Part shown: positions 31,932-40,398 of the stretch, piece by piece | How positions within the stretch are numbered: position 1 is the first letter of the stretch | Layout of the letters: each line of letters begins with the position of its first letter | Source: Chloroflexota bacterium | Lineage (GTDB): Bacteria; Chloroflexota; Anaerolineae; Anaerolineales; Villigracilaceae | Length of the DNA: 47,236 bases | Direction: 5' to 3' | Assembly: GCA_024224815.1 (NCBI GenBank) | Contig: JAAENC010000044.1 | Span: forward strand, 1 to 47,236 | Program-made: the position numbers and the translations under genes | The notes under the pieces: generated by a model | Seen by the model: the letters and a program-made list of their open reading frames with translations, nothing else | Databases searched by the model: none | What the model was told of the DNA's origin: nothing

Positions 31932-33368
31932 ATGCAAAAAACGAATTTCATCTGGATCTATGGTTTGGCTGCCACGCTCATTGTGATTCTTCTCCCATTG
32001 GCGATCTTCTTGCCCGAAGAAACGAAAGTCTCAACGGATCCCTGGGAAAACCTCCCGCAGCACCCTATACACACAGATCACAGCTCTATTATTCAAGGCC
32101 CCTTTGAAACAGGTCAAGATGTAACAAAAGCCTGCCTAAAATGCCATGAGAATGCGGCTCACGAAGTAATGCAAACCCCACACTGGACTTGGGAAAGCGA
32201 ACCCTATGAAATTGAAGGGCGCAACGAACCAGTCACTATCGGAAAGAAAAATCAGCTTAATAATTTCTGCATCGGTATTCAGGGAAACTGGACGGGATGC
32301 ACAAGATGCCACATTGGTTATGGCTGGGATAGCGCAGAATTTGATTTTTCCAACGAAGAAAGCGTAGATTGTCTCGCCTGCCACGATACCAGCGGCGGTT
32401 ATGTTAAGGGTGGTGCAGGACTTCCCGTAGAAGGTGTTGATCTACTCAGCTCTGCACAAAGCGTCGGCATTCCTACGCGCAAAAATTGCGGTGATTGTCA
32501 CTTCAATGGCGGCGGCGGAAACGCGGTCAAACACGGCGATATGGACTCAAGCCTCTACTACCCCCAAGACGATGTAGATATTCACATGGGCAAAAATGAT
32601 TTTCTCTGTATCGATTGTCATCGCACAGAAGATCACTTGGTGACAGGGCGCTCCATCTCCGTCAGTCTGGATGATAAAAACCAAATTGCATGTACCGATT
32701 GTCATAATAATGTCCCACACCAGGACGAGCGCATCAACTCACATATCGACGCTGTTGCTTGCCAAACCTGTCATATTCCCACCGGCGCAACCCGCGATTC
32801 CACAAAAGTCTACTGGGATTGGTCTACCGCAGGAAGCGACGATATAGAAGAAAACGCACACGAATATCTCAAGATCAAAGGAAGTTTTGTCTACGAATCA
32901 GACCTGATCCCTGAATACTATTGGTACAACGGCTCCGCCGAACGCTATCTTTTAGGCGATACAATGAACCCCGAAGAAATCACATCAATGAACAAGCCCC
33001 TTGGCAATATTGATGATGCCAGCGCAAAGATTTTCCCTTTCAAAGTGCATCGCGGCAAACAACCCTACGACACTCTTCATAACTACTTCTTGCAACCAAA
33101 AACGGTTGGAGAAGGCGGCTACTGGACAGATTTTGACTGGGATCAAGCCCTGCGCTTAGGCTCAGAAATCGCCGGTATGGAATACAGCGGCGAATATGAT
33201 TTTGCCGAAACAGAAATGTTCTGGCCCACAACCCACATGGTTGTCCCCGCCGAGCAGGCGCTCACTTGCGGACATTGTCATGGCGAAGAAGGCCGCATGG
33301 ATTGGGAAGCCCTCGGCTATTACGGTGACCCCATCGATTGGGGTGGACGCTTCAGCGCAAATCGTTAA
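31932..33368 (+). CDS. Octaheme cytochrome of the tetrathionate reductase (OTR) family (copy 2)
   Basis: A 478-residue exported protein with an N-terminal signal-anchor (IWIYGLAATLIVILLPLAIF) and eight CXXCH motifs (CLKCH, CTRCH, CLACH, CGDCH, CIDCH, CTDCH, CQTCH, CGHCH). It shares with copy 1 THWTWE-like PHWTWE, CHFNGGGGNAVKHGD, CQTCHIPTGA, YYWYNG and PFK.H.G..PYD, so the two are clear paralogues; it lacks the Pro/Glu linker and C-terminal helix. It is co-transcribed with arsR copy 2. It probably acts as the terminal reductase or oxidase for a sulfur or nitrogen oxyanion. Confidence 0.9.
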   Translation: MQKTNFIWIYGLAATLIVILLPLAIFLPEETKVSTDPWENLPQHPIHTDHSSIIQGPFETGQDVTKACLKCHENAAHEVMQTPHWTWESEPYEIEGRNEPVTIGKKNQLNNFCIGIQGNWTGCTRCHIGYGWDSAEFDFSNEESVDCLACHDTSGGYVKGGAGLPVEGVDLLSSAQSVGIPTRKNCGDCHFNGGGGNAVKHGDMDSSLYYPQDDVDIHMGKNDFLCIDCHRTEDHLVTGRSISVSLDDKNQIACTDCHNNVPHQDERINSHIDAVACQTCHIPTGATRDSTKVYWDWSTAGSDDIEENAHEYLKIKGSFVYESDLIPEYYWYNGSAERYLLGDTMNPEEITSMNKPLGNIDDASAKIFPFKVHRGKQPYDTLHNYFLQPKTVGEGGYWTDFDWDQALRLGSEIAGMEYSGEYDFAETEMFWPTTHMVVPAEQALTCGHCHGEEGRMDWEALGYYGDPIDWGGRFSANR

Positions 33369-33402
33369 ATTTCTGGAGAGACCGCATCACTCTTGCAAGA
33401 AA

Positions 33403-33458
33403 CTTGCTTCCGTTATATCGGCTGATGAACAACGGAAGCAAGCCAAAAACAAGCGCGG
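33403..33458. repeat. Dispersed palindromic repeat, copy D
   Basis: CTTGCTTCCGTT (33403-33414) and AACGGAAGCAAG (33431-33442) are perfect complements around a 16-nt loop; the sequence continues ccaaaaacaagcgcggt, the phrase shared with the other copies. It fills the gap between octahaem copy 2 and the heptahaem fusion gene. Confidence 0.7.
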
Positions 33459-33518
33459 TGCCTACGCTCATCCTTCTCAAAAAAATATAGCTATACAGAG
33501 TTCAAAAGGATATAGACA

Positions 33519-36257
33519 ATGCCAATCAAAGAAAAACGATTTCTGCGTTTTGCCAGCATTCTTCTTGCCGCTGCGCTTTTGCTCATCGGATTTGCAAGAA
33601 CAGGGCAAGTCGCTTTCGCAGAAAAAACAGGCGAAGCAGAGCTAGAAGGCTCTCCTTTGCACCCCACTTTTCCCCTACTGGATGAAGATGGCGAAAATGT
33701 ATTGGATACGGGCAATCCCGTTTCAACAATAGAAACTTGCGGCGCCTGCCACGACTCAGCGTTTATCGAAAAACACAGCTACCACGCAAATGCTGGCTTC
33801 GATAATATGGTCCCCGCCGGAGAAACACTCACCGAACGTGCCTGGGATACCAGCACAGGGCTTTTTGGCTCATGGAGCCCCGTTACATATCGATATCTCT
33901 CCCCCGCTGGCGATGAAAAGATTGACCTTACAACACCTGAATGGATACAAGTATTCGGCAGTCGACACCCGGGTGGCGGCCCTGCTTTTTACAGCCAAAG
34001 CGGTGAAAAACTAAGCGACCTAGCCTACGATAAAGACTCTTTCGAGAGCAATATCGTAGACCCAAAAACAGGCGAATTGACTCAATGGGATTGGGAAAAA
34101 TCTGGCGCAGTAGAAATGAACTGCTTCCTTTGCCATATCACAACACCCGATAATGATGCTCGCAAAAAAGCACTGGCAGAAGGCTCTTTCCAGTGGGCAA
34201 ATACAGCCACTTTAGTAAAGAGTGAGATCGTAAAAGAAAATGCTGGCGAATTTGAGTGGAACGCAGATGCCTTCAACGAAGAAAAAGAATTAAAAGAAGA
34301 ATTTCTTCACATCCAAGACCCTTCAGACAATAACTGTGGTTTATGTCATGGCCATGTTCACACCAAAATTGATGAGCCACTGACAATAAAAGATATTTCT
34401 GAAACTGAAGAAAGAGTGACTCTCACAACAGGGCAAATCCTTTCTTCGCAGCGCATTCTGGACTCTGGGCTGAACTTAACAGACAAAGAAAGTCTCGCCC
34501 GCACTTGGGACGTACACTCAGAACGTCGCCTAAAATGCACCGATTGCCACTACGCGCTCAACAATCCGCTTTACCAACAAGAAGGGGATGAAAGCCAACC
34601 TGACCACCTATTATTTGACCCGCGCCGCATGGAACTTGGCTCTTATCTCGAACGCCCTTTGCACCAATTTGCGCGCGGCGATAGTGCCCAAAGCATGGTC
34701 GCGCCCGGCACAAAAAATTCCATGCGCACCTGCCAAGATTGCCACGATGCGCAAGAATCTCACAACTGGCTTCCATATGTAGATCGTCACATCAACGCGC
34801 TCAGTTGCGAATCTTGCCATATTCCAAAAGTTTACGCAGCCGCCGGCATGCAATTTGACTGGACAGTGATCACCACCGAAAGCCAAGCCCAAATCCAGTT
34901 GCGTGGCGCAGAAGGAAAAGATGGGGTTAACTCACTCATCAATGGCTACACGCCAGCTCTTTTGGTGCGTGAAAATGATAATGGATCAAAAACGCTCCTT
35001 CCACATAATCTTGTTACAACGTGGTTCTGGGTTTATGGTGCGGATGAAAGACCCGTCCCCCTCCGTGACCTTGAGCTTGCTTACCTCCAAGGAGCAGATT
35101 ACACGCCCGAAATTTTGGCAGCCTTCGACGCCAACGCCAACGGCGCTCTCGACGAAAAAGAATTACGCCTTGATACAGAAGAAAAAGCATCGCTCATCGC
35201 CAATCGTCTCAGCGCACAAGGATTAAATAATCCCCGTATTATCGGTGAAACACAACCCTACGGCATTCACCACGATGTAGCCACAGACAAATGGGCAACT
35301 CAAGATTGCCAAGTCTGCCACAGCGAAAACTCGATTCTCACACAAGAAACACAGCTCTCTACATATACCCCTATCGGTGCAAAAACCGAATTTACAGCCG
35401 GGAGCAATATACTTGTCAATGGAGAGATTTACACAAACGAAGTAGGAGAAAGCTATTTCAAACCAGCGCCAGCACAGGAAGGCCTTTACGTCTTTGGCTC
35501 AGACAGCGTTGGCTGGGTCGATACCGTAGGACTTGTCAGTTTTATTGCCGTTGTTCTTGGTGTTCTCCTCCACGGCGGCTTACGCGCATACGCCAATTAC
35601 AAAAATCCCGGACACGAAATAAAAACCGAGAAAGTTTATATGTATACTGTATATGAGCGCTTCTGGCACTGGCTGCAAACAGCAGCGATCGTGATCCTTC
35701 TCTTTACCGGTTTGGTTATCCACAACCCTTCAAAGTTTATCCTCTTCAATTTCAAAGGTGTGGTTACCGTACATAATATTCTTGCTGCAATTCTCGCCCT
35801 CAATGCCGCAATCTCCCTCATATACCATCTGGTCAGTGGAGAGATCAAACAGTATATTCCACGCCCGCGCGGTTTCTTCGACCAAACAATTACCCAGGCA
35901 ACTTACTATTTACAAGGGATCTTCAAAGATGCTGAACATCCCTTTGAAAAAACACCACAAAAGAAACTTAACCCGCTTCAACAGATCACCTATTTCGGGA
36001 TATTGAATGTCTTCCTGCCGCTACAAGGCATCACGGGCATCTTTATTTGGGGCGCACAACGCTTCCCCGATCTAGCGAATAGTCTCGGCGGTTTACCTTT
36101 CCTGGCACCTTTCCACACGCTAATTGCTTGGCTCTTTGGCTCATTTATCGTGATGCACGTTTACCTAACCACCACGGGACACACCCCCTTGGCTGGTATC
36201 GCTTCTATGATTATCGGCTGGGATGAAGTTGAAGTTCACACCCAACCGGAGGAGTAA
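33519..36257 (+). CDS. Heptaheme cytochrome c-EF-hand-cytochrome b fusion
   Basis: A 912-residue three-part protein. A signal peptide (FASILLAAALLLIGFARTG) is followed by a periplasmic region with seven CXXCH motifs (CGACH, CFLCH, CGLCH, CTDCH, CQDCH, CESCH, CQVCH). A canonical EF-hand loop DANANGALDEKE (about residue 540) suggests calcium binding, and the C-terminal 240 residues hold five helices of a dihaem cytochrome b (FdnI/HydC type) with histidines in YERFWHWLQ, VTVHNILA, LIYHLVSG, PFHTLIAW and VMHVYLTTTGH. It is therefore a self-contained quinone-cytochrome enzyme. Site AAAGGAT lies before ATG. Two YeeE/YedE genes follow at once, so the substrate is likely a sulfur compound. Confidence 0.88.
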   Translation: MPIKEKRFLRFASILLAAALLLIGFARTGQVAFAEKTGEAELEGSPLHPTFPLLDEDGENVLDTGNPVSTIETCGACHDSAFIEKHSYHANAGFDNMVPAGETLTERAWDTSTGLFGSWSPVTYRYLSPAGDEKIDLTTPEWIQVFGSRHPGGGPAFYSQSGEKLSDLAYDKDSFESNIVDPKTGELTQWDWEKSGAVEMNCFLCHITTPDNDARKKALAEGSFQWANTATLVKSEIVKENAGEFEWNADAFNEEKELKEEFLHIQDPSDNNCGLCHGHVHTKIDEPLTIKDISETEERVTLTTGQILSSQRILDSGLNLTDKESLARTWDVHSERRLKCTDCHYALNNPLYQQEGDESQPDHLLFDPRRMELGSYLERPLHQFARGDSAQSMVAPGTKNSMRTCQDCHDAQESHNWLPYVDRHINALSCESCHIPKVYAAAGMQFDWTVITTESQAQIQLRGAEGKDGVNSLINGYTPALLVRENDNGSKTLLPHNLVTTWFWVYGADERPVPLRDLELAYLQGADYTPEILAAFDANANGALDEKELRLDTEEKASLIANRLSAQGLNNPRIIGETQPYGIHHDVATDKWATQDCQVCHSENSILTQETQLSTYTPIGAKTEFTAGSNILVNGEIYTNEVGESYFKPAPAQEGLYVFGSDSVGWVDTVGLVSFIAVVLGVLLHGGLRAYANYKNPGHEIKTEKVYMYTVYERFWHWLQTAAIVILLFTGLVIHNPSKFILFNFKGVVTVHNILAAILALNAAISLIYHLVSGEIKQYIPRPRGFFDQTITQATYYLQGIFKDAEHPFEKTPQKKLNPLQQITYFGILNVFLPLQGITGIFIWGAQRFPDLANSLGGLPFLAPFHTLIAWLFGSFIVMHVYLTTTGHTPLAGIASMIIGWDEVEVHTQPEE

Positions 36258-36262
36258 GTTTT

Positions 36263-36832
36263 ATGACTACAGCAACCAAAACACCCCCAAAAGAAAGTCT
36301 TTTCAAACGAATTTTCACACGCCCTGAAAAAGACTATTGGAACGCCTACGCTGGCGGAATCATGCTCGGGCTGGTTCTTTTCACATCCTATTTCATCACA
36401 GGTAACGGGCTTGGCTCATCTGGCAGTCTCAGCCGCCTCGTCGCCTTTGTGACAGATCTCGTCGCGCCAGAGCATGTAGACCAAGTCCCCTATTTGCTTC
36501 AAACCGCAGGTGGCAGTCTGAACGCGCTCGATAGCTGGATCATTTTTGTCACCATTGGCTCTTTGCTTGGCGGCTTCGTTTCAGGAACAATAAACGGGCG
36601 CACCAAATTTGAAACAAATAAAGGCCCCCAGATCACAAATAAACAACGCTGGGCTTTTGCCTTCATCGGCGGATTTTTCTTCACCTATGGCGCACGCCTT
36701 GCGCGTGGCTGTACTTCTGGCCAAGCTCTTTCCGGTGGTGCAACCCTCTCTGCAGGCAGCTGGGCTGTCATGTTATCAATTTTCGGCGGCGCATACCTTT
36801 TGGCCTATGCAGCCCGCAAACTCTGGAACTAG
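36263..36832 (+). CDS. YeeE/YedE-type sulfur compound transporter, small subunit
   Basis: A 189-residue membrane protein with about four to five helices. The family landmark is the cysteine motif ARGCTSGQALSGGATL (Cys150), in which the thiol is thought to handle thiosulfate in the TsuA transporter. It starts 5 nt after the heptahaem gene with GGAGGAG. It resembles one half of a full-length TsuA; together with the next gene it forms a two-part transporter. Confidence 0.87.
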   Translation: MTTATKTPPKESLFKRIFTRPEKDYWNAYAGGIMLGLVLFTSYFITGNGLGSSGSLSRLVAFVTDLVAPEHVDQVPYLLQTAGGSLNALDSWIIFVTIGSLLGGFVSGTINGRTKFETNKGPQITNKQRWAFAFIGGFFFTYGARLARGCTSGQALSGGATLSAGSWAVMLSIFGGAYLLAYAARKLWN

Positions 36833-36841
36833 GAGAATAAA

Positions 36842-38083
36842 ATGACTACTTTCCCTCTCCCCCTGGATGCGATTTTTCTAAAAATAGGCGTATATGCTAT
36901 TTACCTCGTTATCGGATTTGGCTTTGGATTTGCTCTCGAAAGCTCTGGCTTCAACAAATCGACAAAACTAGCTGGACAATTCTATTTCAAAGATTTGACC
37001 GTTTTCAAAGTCTTCTTCACCGCCATTGTCATTGCCATGTTGCTGATTTTCGGCGCTACTGCTTTGGGCTTGCTCGACTACAACCTCATCTTCGTCAATC
37101 CAACCTATCTCTGGTCAGGAATTCTCGGCGGCTTCATCATGGGTATCGGTTTCATCATCGGTGGATTTTGCCCGGGCACCTCTCTCGTAGCAGTCGCAAC
37201 CCTAAAAATAGACGGCATCTTCTTTGTCGTGGGCGGTCTTGTGGGCGCCTTTGCCTTTAGCGAAAGCGTAGACAAACTCTCCCAATTCTTTAACGGCAGC
37301 TATTTTGGACGCGTCACCTTAATGGATGTCTTTGATCTCCCCACAGGCGTAGTAGCACTGCTTGTTACCTTAATGGCCCTCTTCATGTTTTGGGGTGGTG
37401 AAAAACTCGAAGACATTTATGGTGGCAAAGACTCATCGAAAGCGCCAAAAGCCCGTTATATTGGCGCAGGCGTCGCTGTACTATTTGCAGTTGCACTAAT
37501 TGCAGTCGGACAACCTACCAACGCAGATCGCTGGGAACGAATAGCAATAGAACGCCAAGCACAGCTAGACAACCGAGAAGTACAGATCGAATCTTTGGAA
37601 TTGCTTCACTATATGCACGACTCCAAGATCAATCTTGTCATGCTTGATGTGCGCGAAGAAAAAGACTATAACCTTTTCCATATCACCGATGCGGATCATC
37701 TCTCCTATGAAGAGATTCCAGAACAGATCGACCCTCTTTTAGCTTTACCCGCTAACACACTTTTTGTTGTCATGAGCAATGACGAAGAGCTTGCTACAGA
37801 AGCATGGAAATATATGGTTGCAGAAAGCGTCCCTAATGTTTATATTCTCGAAAATGGTGTTAATGGCTGGATAAGTAATTTCGCCGATGAACACGATGAA
37901 GAATATATTACAGCGGAAAAAGAAGCTCACGACCCCGACGAATTCCGCTATCTCCTTTCATCAGCTTCCGGTAATAAACTTGCTGCCGCCTACCCTCACT
38001 ATGAGGAGTATAAAGACCTAAAATACACCCCAAAAGTCAAGATGGAAATCAAAGCTGGCCCATCATCTGGCGGATGTGGGTAA
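36842..38083 (+). CDS. YeeE/YedE sulfur transporter fused to a rhodanese-like domain with C-terminal GGCG tail
   Basis: A 413-residue protein. Residues 1-222 form six or more membrane helices with the family motif GGFCPGTSLVAVAT (Cys110). Residues 250-346 form a rhodanese-like fold (NLVMLDVREEKDYNLFHI, ENGVNGWISN), but the position of the catalytic cysteine reads VVMSNDEE, so it is not a normal sulfurtransferase. The protein ends PSSGGCG, and Cys412 is the only other cysteine. That tail resembles the GGCGG carrier arm of SoxY. It should transport or bind thiosulfate-like sulfur, possibly carrying it on the tail. It is the last gene of the operon; a terminator follows. Confidence 0.85.
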   Translation: MTTFPLPLDAIFLKIGVYAIYLVIGFGFGFALESSGFNKSTKLAGQFYFKDLTVFKVFFTAIVIAMLLIFGATALGLLDYNLIFVNPTYLWSGILGGFIMGIGFIIGGFCPGTSLVAVATLKIDGIFFVVGGLVGAFAFSESVDKLSQFFNGSYFGRVTLMDVFDLPTGVVALLVTLMALFMFWGGEKLEDIYGGKDSSKAPKARYIGAGVAVLFAVALIAVGQPTNADRWERIAIERQAQLDNREVQIESLELLHYMHDSKINLVMLDVREEKDYNLFHITDADHLSYEEIPEQIDPLLALPANTLFVVMSNDEELATEAWKYMVAESVPNVYILENGVNGWISNFADEHDEEYITAEKEAHDPDEFRYLLSSASGNKLAAAYPHYEEYKDLKYTPKVKMEIKAGPSSGGCG

Positions 38084-38111
38084 ACGCCAAATAATTTAGC
38101 AAAAGAACTAA

Positions 38112-38143
38112 AAAGAGCCATGCGAGAAATCGCATGGCTCTTT
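38112..38143. terminator. Bidirectional terminator between the transporter and EF-G2 genes
   Basis: AAAGAGCCATGCG (38112-38124) pairs perfectly with CGCATGGCTCTTT (38131-38143), loop agaaat. It serves both convergent genes. Confidence 0.88.
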
Positions 38144-38161
38144 GTTTATAGAAACAGTTTT

Positions 38162-40225
38162 TTATTCTTCTTCTTCTTCAGATTGAGCAGCTGCAATTAC
38201 ACCATCTGCAACGTGAGAAGGAACAACTTCGTAACGATCAAATGCCATTTCAAAATAGCCGCGTCCGCCAGTAATAGAGCGCAACTGGCTAGTGTAGCGA
38301 AGCATTTCAGCAAGAGGGACATCTGCGATGACGGTTGTTTGACCACGTTCGGCATCGGTGCCTTGCATACGTCCACGTCGAGTATTCAGATCGCCAATTA
38401 CGTCACCCATATTTGCATCGGGAACAGTGATACGCGCCTTCATAATTGGCTCGTAAAGAACTGGGCCTGCATCCTTGACGGCCATTTTGAAAGCACCGCG
38501 CGCAGCAGATTCAAAAGCAACAGGCTTCGAATCTACAGGATGTTCTTTCCCGTCAAAAATGGAGACTTTGATATTTTGCATCGGGTATCCGGCAATAGCA
38601 CCATCTTTCATTACGCTTGCGATGCCTTTTCGAATAGCAGGCTCATAAGAGTTAGAAATTGAACCGCCGAAAACGTCCCAAGTCAATTCAAAATCATCAT
38701 CAGGATAGTTTTCAATGGTCATATGGACTTCACCGAATTGCCCTGAACCACCACTTTGTTTCTTGTGACGATAAGAGGCGGTTGCTTTCCGCGTAATGCC
38801 TTCACGGTAAGGAATACGTGGCTCGATGGTTTCTAAACCTACCTGCAATTTGGTATCTGCACGACGAATAGCGACATCAATATGTTGGTTGCCCATTCCT
38901 TTCAAAATAGTCTGACGGGTAGCTTTTTCGTTGTACCAATCAAGAGTCATATCTTCTTCGCAAAGACGAGTTAGCGTAGGTGAAATCTTTGCAGCATCGG
39001 CCTGTGTTTTGGGAACGATGGCAACACGGAAAAGCCCTGTTGGATATTCAGGAACAGCTAAAGTCAGCGGATGACCTTCTGTGCAGAAGGTATCACCAGT
39101 GGCTGTTTCACTCAATTTAGGCACATTCGCAATATCTCCGGCATGAACAACTTTGACGCCGATCTGTTCTTTACCACGCGGAATATTGACAGAGCCAAAT
39201 CGCTCTTCGGTTTCTTTATTCTGATTCCAAACACGGCTATCACCGGCAATAGAGCCGGAATATATTCGGAAAAATGTCTGCTTTCCAACGAAGGGATCTG
39301 CTGTCGTTTTCCAAACATAAGCGGCCAAAGGAGCAGTATTGGAAGCTACTATCTCTTCATCGCCACCTGCGCCTTGAGCAATAACTGCCGGGCGTTCAGC
39401 GGGAGAAGGCATCAGGCTAACTAATGCGTCCAAAAGGGGCCCAACTCCCATTTCATTGCCTGTAGCGGAAACGAAAACGGGTACATAATCTCCAGACAGG
39501 AAAACTTTCTTTAAACCGCTGGCAATTTCGGCATCCGACAATTCTTCACCTTCGAAGTATTTTTCGAGTAAAGCATCATCACCTTCTGCGGCGGCTTCGA
39601 TCAATTCTGCGCGAGCTTCTTCAGCGGCATCAGCATATTCGGCAGGAATTTCTACTGCGGTCTTTCCATCGCCTTCATAAGCTTTATTGCTCATTAAGTC
39701 GATAATGCCTTTGAAATCTCCACGTTCTCCCCAAGGGATTTGCACTCTGATCAATCGCGTTGCAGAGAATTCTTCCAGAGAGGTCATTACTTTTTTCAAG
39801 TTAGCGTTGTCGCGATCCATTTTGTTGATAACAACAGCACGAGGCAAATTGAACTGGTCACAATAGCGCCAGGCAATTTCAGTACCAACTTCAACACCGG
39901 CTAAAGAGTCAACTAATACCAAGGCGCTATCAGAAACGCTGAGAGCAGAGATCACTTCACCAACAAAGTCTGTATAGCCGGGGGCATCTAAAATATTGAT
40001 CTTTGTCTTTTTATGTTCAACGGGGAGAACGCTTGTATAAAGCGATAAGCTTCGACGAATTTCTTCATCGTCAAAATCAGATGCAGTGGAGCCATCTTCA
40101 ACCTTTCCCATGCGCGTTATTGCGCCGCTAAAATGCAAAAATGATTCAGCCATCATCGTCTTGCCGGAACTGCCGTGTCCAACTAAGGCGACGTTACGAA
40201 TAAACTCGGTGGTATATTCTTTCAT
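38162..40225 (-). CDS. Elongation factor G-like GTPase (EF-G2)
   Basis: A 687-residue translational GTPase. P-loop GHGSSGKT (16-23), DAPGYTDF (80-87) and NKMD (134-137) are present, then domains II-V of EF-G. In ordinary EF-G the second motif is DTPGH with a catalytic histidine; here Tyr84 replaces it, as in EF-G2 of Thermus, which is not the main translocase. I start at 40225 (MKEYTTEF): a promoter (40266-40294) ends just before the earlier ATG 40264, and GGAAGG lies between. It carries a Glu-rich C-terminus (SEEEEE). Confidence 0.9.
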   Translation of the reverse strand: MKEYTTEFIRNVALVGHGSSGKTMMAESFLHFSGAITRMGKVEDGSTASDFDDEEIRRSLSLYTSVLPVEHKKTKINILDAPGYTDFVGEVISALSVSDSALVLVDSLAGVEVGTEIAWRYCDQFNLPRAVVINKMDRDNANLKKVMTSLEEFSATRLIRVQIPWGERGDFKGIIDLMSNKAYEGDGKTAVEIPAEYADAAEEARAELIEAAAEGDDALLEKYFEGEELSDAEIASGLKKVFLSGDYVPVFVSATGNEMGVGPLLDALVSLMPSPAERPAVIAQGAGGDEEIVASNTAPLAAYVWKTTADPFVGKQTFFRIYSGSIAGDSRVWNQNKETEERFGSVNIPRGKEQIGVKVVHAGDIANVPKLSETATGDTFCTEGHPLTLAVPEYPTGLFRVAIVPKTQADAAKISPTLTRLCEEDMTLDWYNEKATRQTILKGMGNQHIDVAIRRADTKLQVGLETIEPRIPYREGITRKATASYRHKKQSGGSGQFGEVHMTIENYPDDDFELTWDVFGGSISNSYEPAIRKGIASVMKDGAIAGYPMQNIKVSIFDGKEHPVDSKPVAFESAARGAFKMAVKDAGPVLYEPIMKARITVPDANMGDVIGDLNTRRGRMQGTDAERGQTTVIADVPLAEMLRYTSQLRSITGGRGYFEMAFDRYEVVPSHVADGVIAAAQSEEEEE

Positions 40226-40265
40226 TGGTAGAAAACCTTCCTTTTTAGGGTAAAGAGACCGCATG

Positions 40266-40294
40266 ATTGTACGAGAAGTCTGTTAAATTGTCAA
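40266..40294 (-). promoter_or_regulatory. Sigma-70 promoter for EF-G2
   Basis: Minus strand TTGACA (40294-40289), 17-nt spacer, TACAAT (40271-40266). The expected transcript start is near 40258, which excludes the in-frame ATG at 40264 as start codon. Confidence 0.8.
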
Positions 40295-40398
40295 AGAAAG
40301 TTGGGGGATTTTTAGCTACTCTTAAGAAGAGAAAAGTAATGTTTTTTGTTATCACTACTTCATTCTTTCCATAAAAACATGGTGCCAAGAAGGTATTT

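Noticed and set aside
33196-33645. 149-codon plus-strand reading frame across the end of octaheme copy 2
   Set aside because: It crosses a repeat and the start of the heptahaem gene, has no ribosome site and a low-complexity Lys/Gln-rich product.
34611-34892. Antisense frame inside the heptaheme gene
   Set aside because: Shadow of the coding strand, no start signal.
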